64,000 nucleotides of DNA, taken from contig JAQSEB010000078.1 in NCBI GenBank assembly GCA_030063045.1, positions 1,153,501-1,217,500 of the forward strand. Direction: 5' to 3'. The DNA comes from Pratylenchus scribneri. Lineage: Eukaryota; Nematoda; Chromadorea; Rhabditida; Pratylenchidae. Both the position numbers and the translations under genes were made by a program. Of this stretch, positions 12,401-24,320 are shown one piece after another. Numbering within the stretch: position 1 is the first letter of the stretch; every line of letters starts with the position of its first letter. The notes below the pieces were generated by a model, which saw nothing but the letters and a program-made list of their open reading frames with translations, ran no database searches and was not told where the DNA came from.

Positions 12401-15400
12401 GAAAAGCGCAATGGATTGTAAATTAAATTTCATCGAATTGGAATCAAAAAATTGTGCCCAAATTTTAATAATGTATTTCTTTATTGAAAAAATGTTTATT
12501 TTCACTTTTTAAAATTACACTTCTCATCATGGCCATAATTTCCGTTTGAATGGCCTATTAGCCGCCGATTTCCCTTCTTTGAAATGGAAATAAAATTTGC
12601 AAAATTAAATAATAATTGTAAAGGAAAGGCGCAATGGATTGTAAATTAAATTTCATCGAATTGAAATCAAAAAATTGTTCCCAAATTTTAATAATGTATA
12701 TCTTTATTGAATGCCCTTTGTGCCACATGAAATATTTTGAAATTTGGCCCCGATTAAATATTTGAATAATTTTGAGGATTAAATTTGAATATTTTTAGGC
12801 CAAAAATCTGGCAAAGGTCAATCGCTCTTCAATAATTTATTTAAATCCAAAAATTTTCAAATCGAATAGAAAAAAGGCTGAAATTCAAAAAGGACAAAAA
12901 TTAAAACCCTTAAATATATTCTTTGATGAGAAAATTAATTTAACATTTACAAAATAGGGGAAAAAAAAAATTTAAAAATGATAAAAATAAAAATCTTTGA
13001 ATATTCTCGGGTCGAATTTTAATGTAAAAAACATAAAAAAGAAACAAAAAAAGGACTAATAAATAAAATTAAAATGGAAAGATGCCGGAAAAAATTGGCT
13101 GCTAAAAATGGGAACTTATAGAGCCTACTTTTTGGATGGCACACTTTTTTGTTCACAAGTATTTTTTGCCACCTCCCCCTCCCTCCCTTTAACACATCAA
13201 AAAGTGTGGAGGGCTAATAAGAGCAAAAGAGAGGGCGAGGGAAAATTTGTGCCAAAAACGAATTAATGAGTGTGGGGAAAGGGGCCGGTCGCCTTTGGGG
13301 AAAAACTCCTCTTTCCATTGGGAATATGGCGGGGCCAAAATGTGTTAAGGGAAGGGCCAATGAGCAGTGCCGAAGGCCGGCGGCTTCTGGGAATGACAAA
13401 AATGCCCTTGGAATGTGCCAAAAGCCCTTTTTCCCGTTTTTCTTCATATTATCTGCTTTGGCACACACAAAAAAAAACATTATTCCCTGGAAATGGACTA
13501 GTTTATGGCCAAATGGATGGGTGGATATGTGGATAAAGCCCAGTGAAGGGAAATGTGGCCGAAAGAGTCGAAGGGAATGGACATTTAGTTGAAATGGCGT
13601 GAAATCGGCAAAATGGACGGAAAATGGGCACATTCCCCAAGGGGAATTTTGCGTGGGGATCATTGGGGGAATCGGGAATGATGAGAGGGAAGGGCAAAAA
13701 TCAGTGAGCAAATAGCCTTAAGGGAAATTCAAATAAATAAATAAATTTTTCCTCTGAGTGAATCAAAATCAACATTTTCATTTCATTTTCTATTCCTAAT
13801 GAAATATTATTATTATTTTCCATGGTAAATAATGAATGATTGAGTACTTATTATTCCATTCTTTTGGCCATAGCTCATCAAGGAAGAAATCAATTCAGGA
13901 AGGCGATATGCCATTTGAAAGCCCAAAATGTCCTCTAAAAATGACTTATTTTCAATTTAATTAAATAAATATTTAAATGAAGCTGAAGTTAAATGTCTTT
14001 GAATGTAATGAACCCATACATTTTAAGAATAATTGGCTTATTTTACAAATTCCAATAAATTTTCATAAAATTTAAAGAAGCCACTTCTTAGATGACATTT
14101 AGGGCTTTCAAATGGCATATTGCCTTCCTGAATTGGTTGATTCCTTGTTGAGATATGACCAAAAGAATATGGCCTCATGGTTTATTTATTTGGACAAAAT
14201 TTTAATCTAGACAAATAAAATAATTTATGGCGGAAATTAATGAAAAAGCTTAAAAAATTGTTTTTAATATTTATAATTTCAGGGTGGTCTCTCCCCAAAA
14301 AAATATGTTTATTTTGCCCTAAGAGAAATGTCAAAATCCAACCAACAATTTTTTTTTATGATTTCCCATTGAAATGTGTGCAAATGACATTTAATATTTT
14401 TTATGCCATTCCCATGCAAAAAATCTCCGATTAATTTTTCTTGGCCAAAATTGCGTGCCTCAAATGAATGAATTTTGGTTATGGCCAAAGGCACAATTGA
14501 GCCGGAAAATTGAGTGGGGGGAGGATGGTAAGAAGATTAATTTTACACCAAACTTTGACCTCAATTTTTGCTATATGACTAATTACAAGGCAAAGGCCAA
14601 ATTTGGATAAAAAAATGGCACATCATTCTATTCGGTAACGGATTTTTCTTTGATTTTTGGCTTAAAGCTCGGCTAGATAATTATGAATCTGAGTAGGCGA
14701 TATACCATTTGAAAGCTCAAAATGTCCTCAAAAAAATGTCTAATTAAATCTTAGAAAATTCGGCTTTAAAAAAGTTTACAGGCTAATTTAAACCTTTAAG
14801 AGTGTAATAAATCTGAATTTCATGAGAAAACGCTGCTTATTTTAGAAATTATTTTAAATTTTCTAAATTTTCAAAAAATTAGAAAAGCCTTTTTTTAGAG
14901 GACATTTTTGGCTATCAAATGGCATATTGCCTTCTCAAATTGGTTGCTTCCTTGTTGAGATATGGCCAAAAGAATGGCATCAGGCATTGAAAAGTTCTAT
15001 TTTGGTTGCTTAGAGAATATTTGCTTCTTTTCAAAGTTATTTTTGATGTCCTTAAAATTTTCCTAATAGAATAAGAAATTTTACATGTTCAAAGATTAAG
15101 CCACTGAAGGAAATGGAAACTTTTTGGGCCAAAGGAATAGAAGGCGAAAGAATGGAAAATGGGCCATATAAAAGGGCAAATAATGGAATTTGAGTTAATG
15201 GAATTTATTAGTCGAAGCGGAAAATCCAGGAAGTTGGCAGCAGTCCAAAATTTGCACAAAAATGCTTTTTATATAGTTATTAATTTTTTAGGCAAAGAAT
15301 TATCGATTAGCTTTATTAAAATTCTTAATAAAGTTTCCCATATTTTTAATAATTTTAATTTAAATAGATTTTTCTATGATTTTTATACAATTCATAGCTC

Positions 15401-18123
15401 TATAGAATTATTGTAAATATATTCAAGACAATTCACTATGGAATTAATTATAAACGAATAAAACGAATTGGCATTTGTTAGGACCAAAATTGTATACCTT
15501 GGCTAATTTTTTGGCCAGATCTCAACAAGGAAGCAACCAATTTGAGAAGGCGATATGCCATTTGAAAGCCCAAAATGTCCTCTAAAAAGTGGCTTTTCTA
15601 ATTTTATAAAATGTTAAACAATTTGTAAAATATGCGGCTTTACCCCCAACTAGTCAGGTTTAATTCACTAAAAGACATTTAATTTTTTAATGGTGGATTT
15701 AATCAAATTTTAAAAGCCATTTTTAGAAGGCACTTTAGGGCTTTCAAATAGCATAAAGCCTTTCCGAATTGGTTGCTTCCTTGTTGAGATATGGTACAAA
15801 ATCAACAGCAAGATAATCGTCTAGTCGATGGGATGATTCTATTTTCTAGTTTTTAGTGTGCAAAATTTTCAATAAACAAAATTTTTTGGCGAATTTTGTA
15901 GCAAACATATGATGCGTGGGGAAATATATTCATCATCTGGCACTAATCTTCCCCACATTTTCGCCTATTAAATTTGATGGCATCCACCAACAAAAATCCA
16001 TCAAATAATAATAAATTTGCACGCACCAATAATAATCAGCCGTAAAAACATTAACTTCGCATCAATGAAAATAATAAAAAAATGTGGAGGGGATGCACTT
16101 TGGTGGTGGCCAAAAAAATGGAATATTTTAGAAGGTGTCCGTCCAGCCAAAAGCCTTTTAAGTGACGATTTTCCCACTCATCTCCCTTCCATCCACCCCG
16201 TAAAATGTCCTTTTTTCTGAGCCAATAAAAAAATTTTTGCCCCCCGGGCCCATCCCCAGTCCCATGCCATCTTTTCCCCATATTTACAAGTGGCAGCAGC
16301 CCCAGGAATTAATCAATTAATAATGTGGAAAATGAATGGAGGCCATCATATTATCATTTGGCCTCCTCCATAATATGTTTTTGTGGCAATACCCAATACC
16401 ATGAAAGATTGTGGGCCACTTTAGTTTTGGCGCAGAAATATTTATGAGCTTGAATAAATAAAAAAGAGGAGTAAAGCGCAAATTCTAAAGGGGACCATAA
16501 CAAATGTCTAGTTAATATTCACGAGTAACCAATCTAAACCATATTTTTATGATTAGCTTTTTAACATTTTTATATATTGCGCAATATTATAGATAAATTG
16601 TCTGAATTTATATTCGGTATTCGTTTGAATTAAATAATTTGGACTATGGAGATAGGAGAGGAAGATTAATATACAAAATTATATTATCGATAGGTAATTA
16701 AAATGTTCACGATTAACAAACCTAGACCATTTTTATAAACTTTTTATAGCGTTTAATATTTCGCAATAAAAGAAAACTGTGAAAATTTATGTGTGTTTTT
16801 GGCTCATATCTCTGCGAGACAATCATCAATTCGAGGAGGCAATATGCCATTAGAAAACCCAAAGTGTCCTCTACAACTTGGCATTTTTAAATTTTATGAA
16901 AACTAAATTTAAAAAAAAAAAAAGTTAAATGCCCTTAAGTGTAAAATAAACATGAACATTTTGAGGAAAAGCCACTTTTTACAGGATATTTAGGGTTTTC
17001 AATGGTATATTACCTTCCGGAAATTGTTATATTTCCTTGTTGACGAACTATGGCCTAAATAATGCTCTCTTAAAATTTGTCAATTTGGATGTAATAAATG
17101 GGATAAATATTTAACTAAAGAATAATGCGCGAATGTTCTTTTGCTCATGAAAAAAGGCTTAATTTCCTACCCAATTAAGTTGGCACATTTTCCATTGGAA
17201 TTGAATTAAAAATTTGGGGACAAACTCGTAGAAATGAATATACTAGAATACACCTTAAAATTAACGGAATTTTCTACATGCGCAATTTGTAATTGAATTT
17301 TTACTAGGAAATGGAATTAAATTAATAAGCCCAATTTGTGAGAAATATGGCAATATGAAAATGAAATGAGGATAATTTGGATAATTTGATTGAATGATCC
17401 GCGCGTCCACAAATGTAATTTTATTTATTATAGGGAATTATGGATAATAGATGATAGATGAATTAAAATTGGATAGTGGCTAATTAATTTGGAAATTATC
17501 GAAAGATAGTGCCAAATAAGTTTTCATTTTTTGTAAATTTTTGGTTGAACAGAGCGGAAATGTGTCTGTGTATAAGAGAAAAATTGTGCCAAATTAAGTT
17601 GGTATTTTTATGAATTTTTCGCAAAAATTTTAATTTATTTTTGACATTAAAATCGATCAAACTATTAGGGCCATACTTTATAATAATTCACGCCAATTTT
17701 TGAAAAATTTTTCACTAAAATTTTAAATTTTTTTAGATTAATCAAATTATTAGGGCAAAAAATTCAAATAGCTTAATTCAATTTTAAAAATTTTACAAAA
17801 ATTTTAACTTATTTTTAATACAAAAATTAACAAAAAATTGTGCCAAAAATTCGGATTTAAATATTCGTCTGGAAATTGGCTGATATAAGTCCCATTAAAA
17901 ATCTTAGAAAAATGTAATTTAATTACCTGATTATATTGATGAGGGGAGAAATTGTCGATGTAGACAATTGGCCACCGGCCATTCCTTGATGAAATGTTGC
18001 ACTTTTTGTGGTTGTTGTGGCAATTGAGGAGGCAAAAATTGCAGCAGCTGTGGAAGTGGGCGACGATGTGGAAAAAAGGGAAAATTGCGAAAGGCTGCTG
18101 CTGGATGGCCAAATTGTGGCCAT
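3494..18123 (-). CDS. FMRFamide-like neuropeptide receptor, rhodopsin-family GPCR
   Basis: Twelve coding exons (minus): 17927-18123, 11381-11660, 10299-10370, 9661-9756, 9544-9617, 8639-8876, 7999-8197, 7358-7538, 6567-6738, 5891-6022, 5309-5451, 3494-3656. They give 648 codons with all phases compatible. Visible parts in order: a Ser/Thr-rich N-terminal ectodomain, TM1 (GPLTLLFVLSGISLNALCV), TM2 (ISLACWHSALL), TM3 with NATHTGTVWI and the DRY motif (LDRYLALCMPFKH), TM4 (LSVLAIVFSLPRFFE), a long Asn/Glu-rich loop 2, TM5, a Gly/Ser-rich loop 3, TM6 (NVMLVVVIVKFLISDILP), TM7 (NLLLVLNCSTNFWVFIFY), and a Pro/Ser/Gly-rich tail ending HLKFAC. Nematode FMRFamide receptors share this layout. It would act at the neuronal or muscle plasma membrane through G proteins; the ligand cannot be told. 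Exon 1 is linked only by phase and composition across a 6.3-kb intron, and the exon 2 donor is a less usual GTCAGT. Confidence 0.85.
3757..4062. mobile_element. Family A foldback MITE, copy 1
   Basis: About 300-bp inverted-repeat element. The left arm reads 'ttttggccat...gaaggc.atatgccatttgaaa...cctctaaaaagtggc' and the right arm is its reverse complement, joined by an AT-rich centre. Lies just upstream of the last GPCR exon, in its intron. Confidence 0.85.
4766..5098. mobile_element. Foldback MITE, family D
   Basis: Inverted repeat with arms of roughly 100 bp (left arm from gtttcacttaaattggtc, right arm ending gaccaatttaagtgaaac). The arms share 'gagggcttaagccaaaaaactaatgat' type sequence in opposite orientation. 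Internal AT-rich loop. Sits in a GPCR intron. Confidence 0.8.
5525..5830 (+). mobile_element. Family B element with 46-bp minisatellite, 3 units
   Basis: Flanks common to the family (a 'caagacgcat' side and a 'cattcaatgcgttttga...tatccaattttgggtat' side) enclose 46-bp units (aaaccgtttaataccctttaattgttgacca...) starting at 5603, 5649 and 5695. In a GPCR intron, ending about 60 bp from the TM7 exon. Confidence 0.85.
6820..7005. mobile_element. Decayed family A fragment
   Basis: Weak match to the left arm (gatatgccattaaaagc..., aaaaagtggttttt) without a clear right arm. In a GPCR intron. Confidence 0.4.
7008..7322. mobile_element. Family A foldback MITE, copy 2
   Basis: Arms 'cttttggccataactcaac' and its complement near 7300-7318. 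Abuts the loop-3 exon of the GPCR. Confidence 0.85.
8268..8578. mobile_element. Family A foldback MITE, copy 3
   Basis: Full-length copy with both arms, in the GPCR intron between exons 7999-8197 and 8639-8876. Confidence 0.88.
8930..9490 (+). mobile_element. Family B element with 46-bp minisatellite, 9 units
   Basis: Nine near-identical 46-bp units, the core 'accctttaattgttgacc' recurring every 46 bp from 9001 to 9369, with the usual flanks ('ccattcaatgcgttttgaccagctctatcc' side at 9410-9440). The longest array of the family in this window. Lies in a GPCR intron. Confidence 0.93.
9812..10268. mobile_element. Family A MITE, copy 4 (enlarged or two merged copies)
   Basis: Outer arms match family A, but the interior holds a second set of arm-like sequence (about 10030-10200), so this is either a nested copy or a recombined pair. 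In the GPCR intron between exons 9661-9756 and 10299-10370. Confidence 0.7.
10965..11320 (+). mobile_element. Family B element with 46-bp minisatellite, 4 units
   Basis: Left flank 'tagatctcatcaagatgtatcattt', four 46-bp units, right flank ending near 'tatccaattttg'. The two flanks are imperfect inverted repeats. In the GPCR intron before exon 11381-11660. Confidence 0.87.
12269..12710. repeat. 219-bp tandem duplication
   Basis: Two direct copies starting with 'aatgtttattttcacttttt' at 12272 and 12491 and running through 'aataatgtat.tctttattga', with a few substitutions and small indels. Non-coding in all frames. Confidence 0.9.
13856..14168. mobile_element. Family A foldback MITE, copy 5
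   Basis: Both arms present (cattcttttggccatagctc at the left, complement ending near 14165). Confidence 0.87.
14655..14977. mobile_element. Family A foldback MITE, copy 6
   Basis: Left arm is diverged (aaagctcggctagataatt...), right arm well kept (cttccttgttgagatatggccaaaagaat). Confidence 0.75.
15512..15795. mobile_element. Family A foldback MITE, copy 7
   Basis: Both arms clear (tttggccagatctcaacaagg; cttccttgttgagatatgg). Confidence 0.85.
16796..17056. mobile_element. Family A foldback MITE, copy 8
   Basis: Shortened interior, arms recognisable with substitutions. Confidence 0.7.
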
Positions 18124-19381
18124 TTTTTGTGAATGGGAAATTGGCCGAAATTTTCGGAAAAAACAGGAAATCAAAATTATTTATTTTTTTGGCAAAAAAA
18201 TCTGCAATAAAAAAAAAATAAAAATATGTGAAAATTTTATAATTATTAGGTAAAGGGATTAGTAAATTTGTGTCAAATTAATGTTTTAGGGGTTTAATTG
18301 AGTAAAAATTGCTGGAAAATGAATAAATCTTCCCTAATACCTACAGTTATTGATATAAATGAGATGAAAGAGAATACGATACGTATATTTTTTATTTCCC
18401 TTGTTAGAAATTGAAGGAACCTAGAGGCAAAATAATCAAAAGAAAAGAACCAAAGCAGAGGCCAACTTTTCATCGTCCTTTTTGGCTCCATTTTGGCTCC
18501 GTTTATAATAATAATAACTCATCAATGACTGAACCAATTTTCATAATTTTTATATCAAATTAAAGAACAGACTTTTGGCTCTCAAATGATATTAAATTTA
18601 TTTAAATTGTTTCAGAATTGATCGAATTGTACTCAAAAATACCAATGAACATTCCGCTAATCATTGCGAAGGTCATTAAGGTTTTTGGCCATAATTCCAT
18701 CAATTCCTAATCAATTTAAATAAAATTAATATTATTGGATAATAAAATGTCTGTTCTTTAATTTGATAACAGAAAATTATCAAAATTAGTTCAATATTTG
18801 AATATTATAAAAGGCGAAAATTTGGGGGAATATATACTATATAAAAAGAGCTGAATTCTTTGGTAAGTCAAAATCCTTATTATTAATTCAGAATTGTGAA
18901 AAACAAAATTTTAATAGTAAATTCTTTTTCGTACCGGAAAACGGCGGTGCATTTTTTAATTAGCTAGTCAATGTCCAAAAATGTGTCGGCACTCTTCAGT
19001 CTTCACGCATTTTGGGCGGAGTCTTCTCAGAATGGTTCAAAAAATAATACATTCATAAATGGTAAATGGAAAATGGATTGGCGCAAAAATTAATAGGGAG
19101 AATAAGCGACATATGTCCCCAATGGAACATTGGAAAATAATAAAATGAATGATGGAATCTCTCAATGGGCAAATTAATAAATTAATAAAGGAAATTCGAT
19201 GTGTGACAAATGTTTATAAAATTATTTAAATTTTCAGACAAAAATTGGGAAAATTTGTCATTAATTTGTCTGCAGATTATTAATATAAATTAATTGGGAA
19301 ATTGCGATGAAAATTTGTAAAATTATTTTAAATTTTTCAAATTTAGAGAAATTTTTCATTATTTTGTAAAATTCTTTGCAG
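18124..19381. other. Divergent intergenic region
   Basis: Separates the GPCR start (minus) from the small gene at 19382 (plus). Contains one family C MITE and otherwise unremarkable AT-rich sequence; presumably holds promoters for both. Confidence 0.5.
18508..18810. mobile_element. Family C foldback MITE, copy 1
   Basis: Arms: 'aactcatcaatgactgaaccaattttca...atcaaattaaagaacagacttttggct' and the complementary '...aaatgtctgttctttaatttgataac...'. About 300 bp. Confidence 0.83.
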
Positions 19382-19628
19382 ATGAAAGATTTTCTCCCAG
19401 TGAATCAGTCAAAGGATAAGCTGAAAGCTGAGCGCGAGTGTTGCTGTCCTAATTTAGACAAGGATAGAAATCTTATATTTATTATTGCCATGCCATTTGT
19501 CATCATTGCAATTTTATGGTAAAAAAATAAAGCGCCAATATTTCAATTTTAGGCTTTTATTAGTGCCCAGCATTGATGATGGCAAATGCAAAATAGTAAA
19601 TATTAGTATATTAGAATTTGAAGAATAA
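19382..19628 (+). CDS. Small single-pass membrane protein, unrecognised
   Basis: Begins with ATG directly after a splice-acceptor-like 'ttctttgcag', as expected for a trans-spliced nematode mRNA. Exons 19382-19518 and 19553-19628 give 70 residues: a charged N-terminus, a CCCP motif (about residues 20-23), one hydrophobic segment (LIFIIAMPFVIIAILW, about residues 31-46), and a tail ending EFEE with AATAAA overlapping the stop. The intron would be only 34 bp. Unspliced, the ORF stops at 19522 after 46 residues, right after the membrane segment. No family recognised. It could also be part of a longer gene or chance. Confidence 0.4.
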
Positions 19629-22059
19629 AATTTTGTTAAAATCTGACCAAAAACTAGGGCTTTATATAAACCGGATAATGCCGGAAAATGCTCTTAAATA
19701 TTATTAAAATAAAATCAAAACATCAAAAGGTTAGCGCGCCTTTTTGTGAAAATAATATTTTCGTCTATATGTGTGTTTTCCATTGAAAATAATATTTTTA
19801 AATTTATTAAGGGAAATGGACATTTTGGCATTTTTTTGGTGGGGATTTGTTATTGGGGATTTGTGGTGGATTAGCCCAGTGGGAAAATGTTGGCGCCATT
19901 CGCCTTAAGATCAAGCGAAGATAGCTGGAATCGACTTAAATTTTTTTTTGACCGGATTTTGACGACGATGGCGTTTCCTAATCTGCGGAATATTAAAAAG
20001 TGCATTTTGAAGTACATTAAAGCAAATTCAAAGAAGAGGAGGAGTCAATCATCATTTTGATGGGGGAAAATGTGGAGTGGATAATATTTTTGAGGGAAAA
20101 TATCCATTATCCAAAGCACATGAGATGAGCTTATTCATCAAAAAAAAAAAAAAAATACAAATTTGAAAATGAATTAAAGTCCGGAAGGAAAATGTCTCAT
20201 GCACTTGTGGAATTAGGACAAAAAAAATTAGACGAAAATTCATTGGAAAATATATTGAATTTGCCGGAACACTTTTTATGCCAAAAAAATTTTTTGAGGC
20301 CATAATTTGGCCATAAAGTATTGATGAGGCTTAGGATGCTCATTATGTTCTAGCCAAAAATTTTATACAATTTTCAATCGGCAAATTTTCTTCGTCCCCA
20401 CTTGCATTTTTGGCATATGAAAAAAATTGAAAACCAAAAATCCATTTTTTCATGGTCTGAAAATATGTCTGTGCTTTTCATTTTGCAGCTGTTTTCCACC
20501 GGGCATGCAAAAATGCAAGGCAAAATTCATTATCGAGCAAAAAGCAATGAGGAACTAATAAGGGGGCATTTGGAGGAAATGGCCAAAAGCAAAAATGCCA
20601 ATGAAAAAGGGAGGGAAAAGGGAAGAAAATGGGAAAGCTGCGAATTAGCATGATTTATTGGGACGGACGACCTTTTCCACCTACTCTCTCCTTTTTTCTT
20701 ATTTGGCTTATTGAATTTGGGGCCAATGTTTTTATGGCCACAGATTGTCTTATTGGCAGCAGGAGAGGAAAGAAAAACAAATCAAAAAGCAGCTTTAACG
20801 GATTAATTAGTATTTATTTTTTTAATTTAATTATTTATTTTTTTAATTTGGGGCTTAATAAGGTATAAACAATAATATTGTACCTTTTTCTTTAGCACAA
20901 AATGAAAATTAATTTTAGGCGTGTGTTTTGCCCAAGAGGAAAGATGTAATATATCCAGATCCAAAAAATTTTTTAGATTTTTATTCTACTACTCATATTT
21001 GATTGTAAAATGATGAAAAATATGGTTTTTTAGGTGATTATAGGTTGACCAATTTTTGGGGGTAGTCTAAAAGGTAATTTTAGAGGGAAAAAAATCTGCA
21101 CCCGGATAATTGACAAACATCAAAGGAAAAGTCTAGGGAAAATATTAAAGGTCAAAAAAGGAGAAGAACTCCTAAATTTGATGCCATTCATTCAATTTTA
21201 AATGTCCCAAAAATGGAAAAACCTAATTTTAAACCCATCTTTCCCTTATTTAGGGCATCATTTTGGAACATATTTTTTTGGTTCGCATTTCCTTTTTAAA
21301 TAACCCATGGATTCTATAAGTAATCTCATTGGACAAAAAATGGTGGGCGAATATATTTTTGGCCTCCTTTTTTGGCCACATTCCAATCTATAAATAAAAT
21401 ATGCACTTGGACCTCTTATTTCTTTGGGCTTGGCCCTTGACCCTCCATATTCCTCCTCCTTCCTTTTTCCTTATTGGCATTTGCCATGTCCAATAGTGTT
21501 CCCATCATATTTTTTTGGCCTAAACATTCAAAGTGGCCATGGCATGGTTTTCCTCTTAAAAAGCCTCCCTCTTTTTTCAAAGCCGGTTCCCTCTTTCTTC
21601 TGATGAGATTTTCCCCTTTTTAGACTTAATAAAAGACCAAACTCATCAGCCAGTTTTGGCAAACCCCCCTTTTCGTTTTTATGTTTTTGGGATGGATTTT
21701 TCCCGGAAAAGGGTGGCGGCCAACTTCCCCATTGCCCCCACCCACACATGTTCCTCCCTTTCTTTTCTATATTTGTTTTTAGGAAGCGGAAAAAAGTTTT
21801 GAGTTAAATTTTGCGACTAAAATGTTGGAATTTACGTGGAAATGCATGGATTTGGCTTCATCATAAGAAGAAGATGACAAATGAGGCGGATTTAGACAAA
21901 TTTGACGAAAATTCACGAGAAAAATTAGAGGGGGCGGTTAGAAGATACAATGTGGATTGGCATTGGCATTTATATTTTTGGTGCATTGACATAAACAAAT
22001 ATGGCCGAATATGAATGAACTCAGTGACGATTTGAGAGGGAAAATTAATGTATTAACTT

Positions 22060-22445
22060 AGGTTTTTGGCCCATAACTCAATGAGATAATCACCAATTCG
22101 AGAAGGCTAATAAATCCATTAAAAAGTGTAAAATATATTCTGTTTGGAAACAGGTGGAATTAAAGTACAATTCAGCTAGACAATTATGAATTTGGGAAAG
22201 TAATTTATCATTTGAAAAAAAATCCTCTCAAAATTAGACTATTAGGTTTTAAGAAATTTCAGCTAAAAAATTATTCACAAAGTCTTTGAATGTAATAAAC
22301 CCGAACATTTTGAGGAGAAGCCGCTCATTTTACAAATTATGAAAAGTCACTTTTTAAAAGAAATTTATAATTTTCAAATGAATGGCCTATCGTCTTTCTA
22401 AATTGGTTGATTTTGATTCTTTGTTGAGAATATCAAAAGAAAAGT
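22060..22445. mobile_element. Family A MITE, copy 9 (degenerate)
   Basis: Arms recognisable but diverged, with an interior insertion-like expansion. Confidence 0.6.
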
Positions 22446-23135
22446 TGGTAATCGGGGTTATAATTGAAAAGAGAGGAGAGGAAATGTAAATAATTTTCTG
22501 GGAATTTATTTATTTAATGATTTCAAACAAAATAAGCCAATTTTTAGCTCAAAAGTACAACCTAAATTGACTCACATCTTAGCCCCGTTTTTAAGTCAAA
22601 ATAATCAGATTTGAATTTGTGGCCAATTTGGGGGAGCAAAAGGGACCGGAAAAGGAAAAAAGTGGCGAATTTGTGGGCGCTGATTCCATTTCAGAGGAAG
22701 GAAGGAAGAAACATCACATTTTTGGGGGTGTAGGCCAAAAATGGAATAGAAGGGCCGTCTTCAAGCGAATGGGGCCAAAATTGAGTTCAATTGAGGAGGA
22801 CGTGAAAGTGAAACTGGGGATGGGGGAGGGAGGATAGGGGTGGGCCAAGTTCATTAGGATGGGATGAGGGAAAAGCATGGAATTAGTTTTTTATGGCCAC
22901 TCTTTTTTATCCCCTATGGGTCCCCACTCCCCACACATTTAAAAAGATCCAATGAACTCTTAATGGTATTCTCACGCAAAAATTGGACCAATAAATTTGG
23001 CAGAAGAGATTTCGGTGTTTGTTAATTTTGATGGCATTTAGAAGCATTTTAAATTGTTGCGGAATTTCATTTTAATTGGAAAATATTGTTTGAATTTGGG
23101 AGGGGTCATTTGATTGAATACATGCTGCATCGATT

Positions 23136-23434
23136 CTTTTAACCATATCTCAACAAGGAAACAACCAATTTGAGAAGGAGATATGCCATTTTAAAGCCTT
23201 AAAACTCCTCTAAAAAGTTGCATTTTTAATTTTATAAAATCAAGTCTTATAAAAAGTTCATATCTTTGAATATAATAAACCCGAAAATTTTAGAAAAATG
23301 TGCTTAATTTACAAAATGCTTTAAATTTTCATAAAATTAAAATAGCCACTTTTAATAGGACATTTAGGGCTTTCAAATGGCATATCGCCTTTCCAAATTG
23401 GTTGCTTCCTTGTCTAGTTATGGCCAAAAGAATG
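23136..23434. mobile_element. Family A foldback MITE, copy 10
   Basis: Both arms well kept (attcttttaaccatatctc; cttgtctagttatggccaaaagaat). Confidence 0.85.
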
Positions 23435-24017
23435 GCACCAGTTAATGACAGAATATAGCATTCTCTCTATTAACAAATTTTTCTCTTCCGTGAATTAATG
23501 TCTTGAAAAAAAGGAAGGGAAATAAAATAATTAAATTACTTATAAATTTGAATTTTGAAAACAAATGGAAACGCCAAAAATGATTGAAATAGAACATCAT
23601 TGAATAAAATGAATTGTTTTGTTGGTGGTACCAAGTAAGTGCCATCCCCCCCTGTTCGCCTCATTCAAATAAATAAACTCATTTGTTTTCTTTCCGGCGT
23701 GCCAAAAGGAAGGGGAAAAAGTTTTTGGTGGATTTTTCGCGGAAAATGCGCGAAAATCAAAGTTCATTGAGGAAAATTCCCCCTTTTTGCCCTTCGGCCT
23801 CCTTTCCATCATTGGAAAGTGCAGAAAAAATGGAGGGATATGCGCAAACAAATAATAAATATTCATGGATAGAAGGGGAATTGAAGAAAAAGTGGCTCAA
23901 ATGAAAATGATGATAGAAGGTTGGTGGATGGCACGGACCAATAAAAAAGTTCGCCATCCTCTTCCAAACTTAAATAGCAACAACTTCTTTCAGCATCATC
24001 ATTTCCATAAATATGGC

Positions 24018-24320
24018 CCGTTCTTTTGGCCATATCTCAACAATGAAACCAATTTTGGAAGGCGATATGCCATTTGAAAGCCCTAAATGTCCTCTAAAAA
24101 GTGGCTTTCATAATTTTTTGTAAATTTAAAATATTTGTAAAATAAGCAGCTTTTCCTCAAAATGTACAGGTTTATTACCTTAAACGCATCTAAATGGTTT
24201 TAAGGCTAAATTTCATAAAGTCTAAATATGCCGCTTTTTAGAGGACATTTAGAGCTTTCAAATGGCATATTTCCTTCCTGAATTGGTTGCTTCCTTGTTG
24301 AGTTATGGCCAAAAGAATGT
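24018..24320. mobile_element. Family A foldback MITE, copy 11
   Basis: Full-length with both arms; followed by 'aggtactgaaatg', a flank shared with several other copies. Confidence 0.88.

Larger units (their letters stand above)
11661..17926 (-). other. Large first intron of the GPCR gene
   Basis: 6266-bp interval between the exon ending at 17927 (donor GTAATT) and the exon starting at 11660 (acceptor CATTCAG). It holds four family A MITEs, a 219-bp tandem duplication and a GC-richer stretch at about 13080-13730. No further exon can be supported, though one or more in phase cannot be excluded. Confidence 0.6.

Noticed and set aside
13214..13711. 165-aa open frame on the minus strand in a GC-richer stretch
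   Set aside because: No recognisable domain, no splice-consistent partners, and overlapping open frames on the plus strand; it lies in the GPCR intron and looks compositional.
20402..20868. Two overlapping plus-strand ORFs (83 and 79 aa)
   Set aside because: Overlapping frames with no domain, codon-like pattern or splice partners.
22619..22837. 72-aa plus-strand ORF rich in Lys/Glu/Gly
   Set aside because: Purine-rich composition gives open frames by chance; no splice or domain support.
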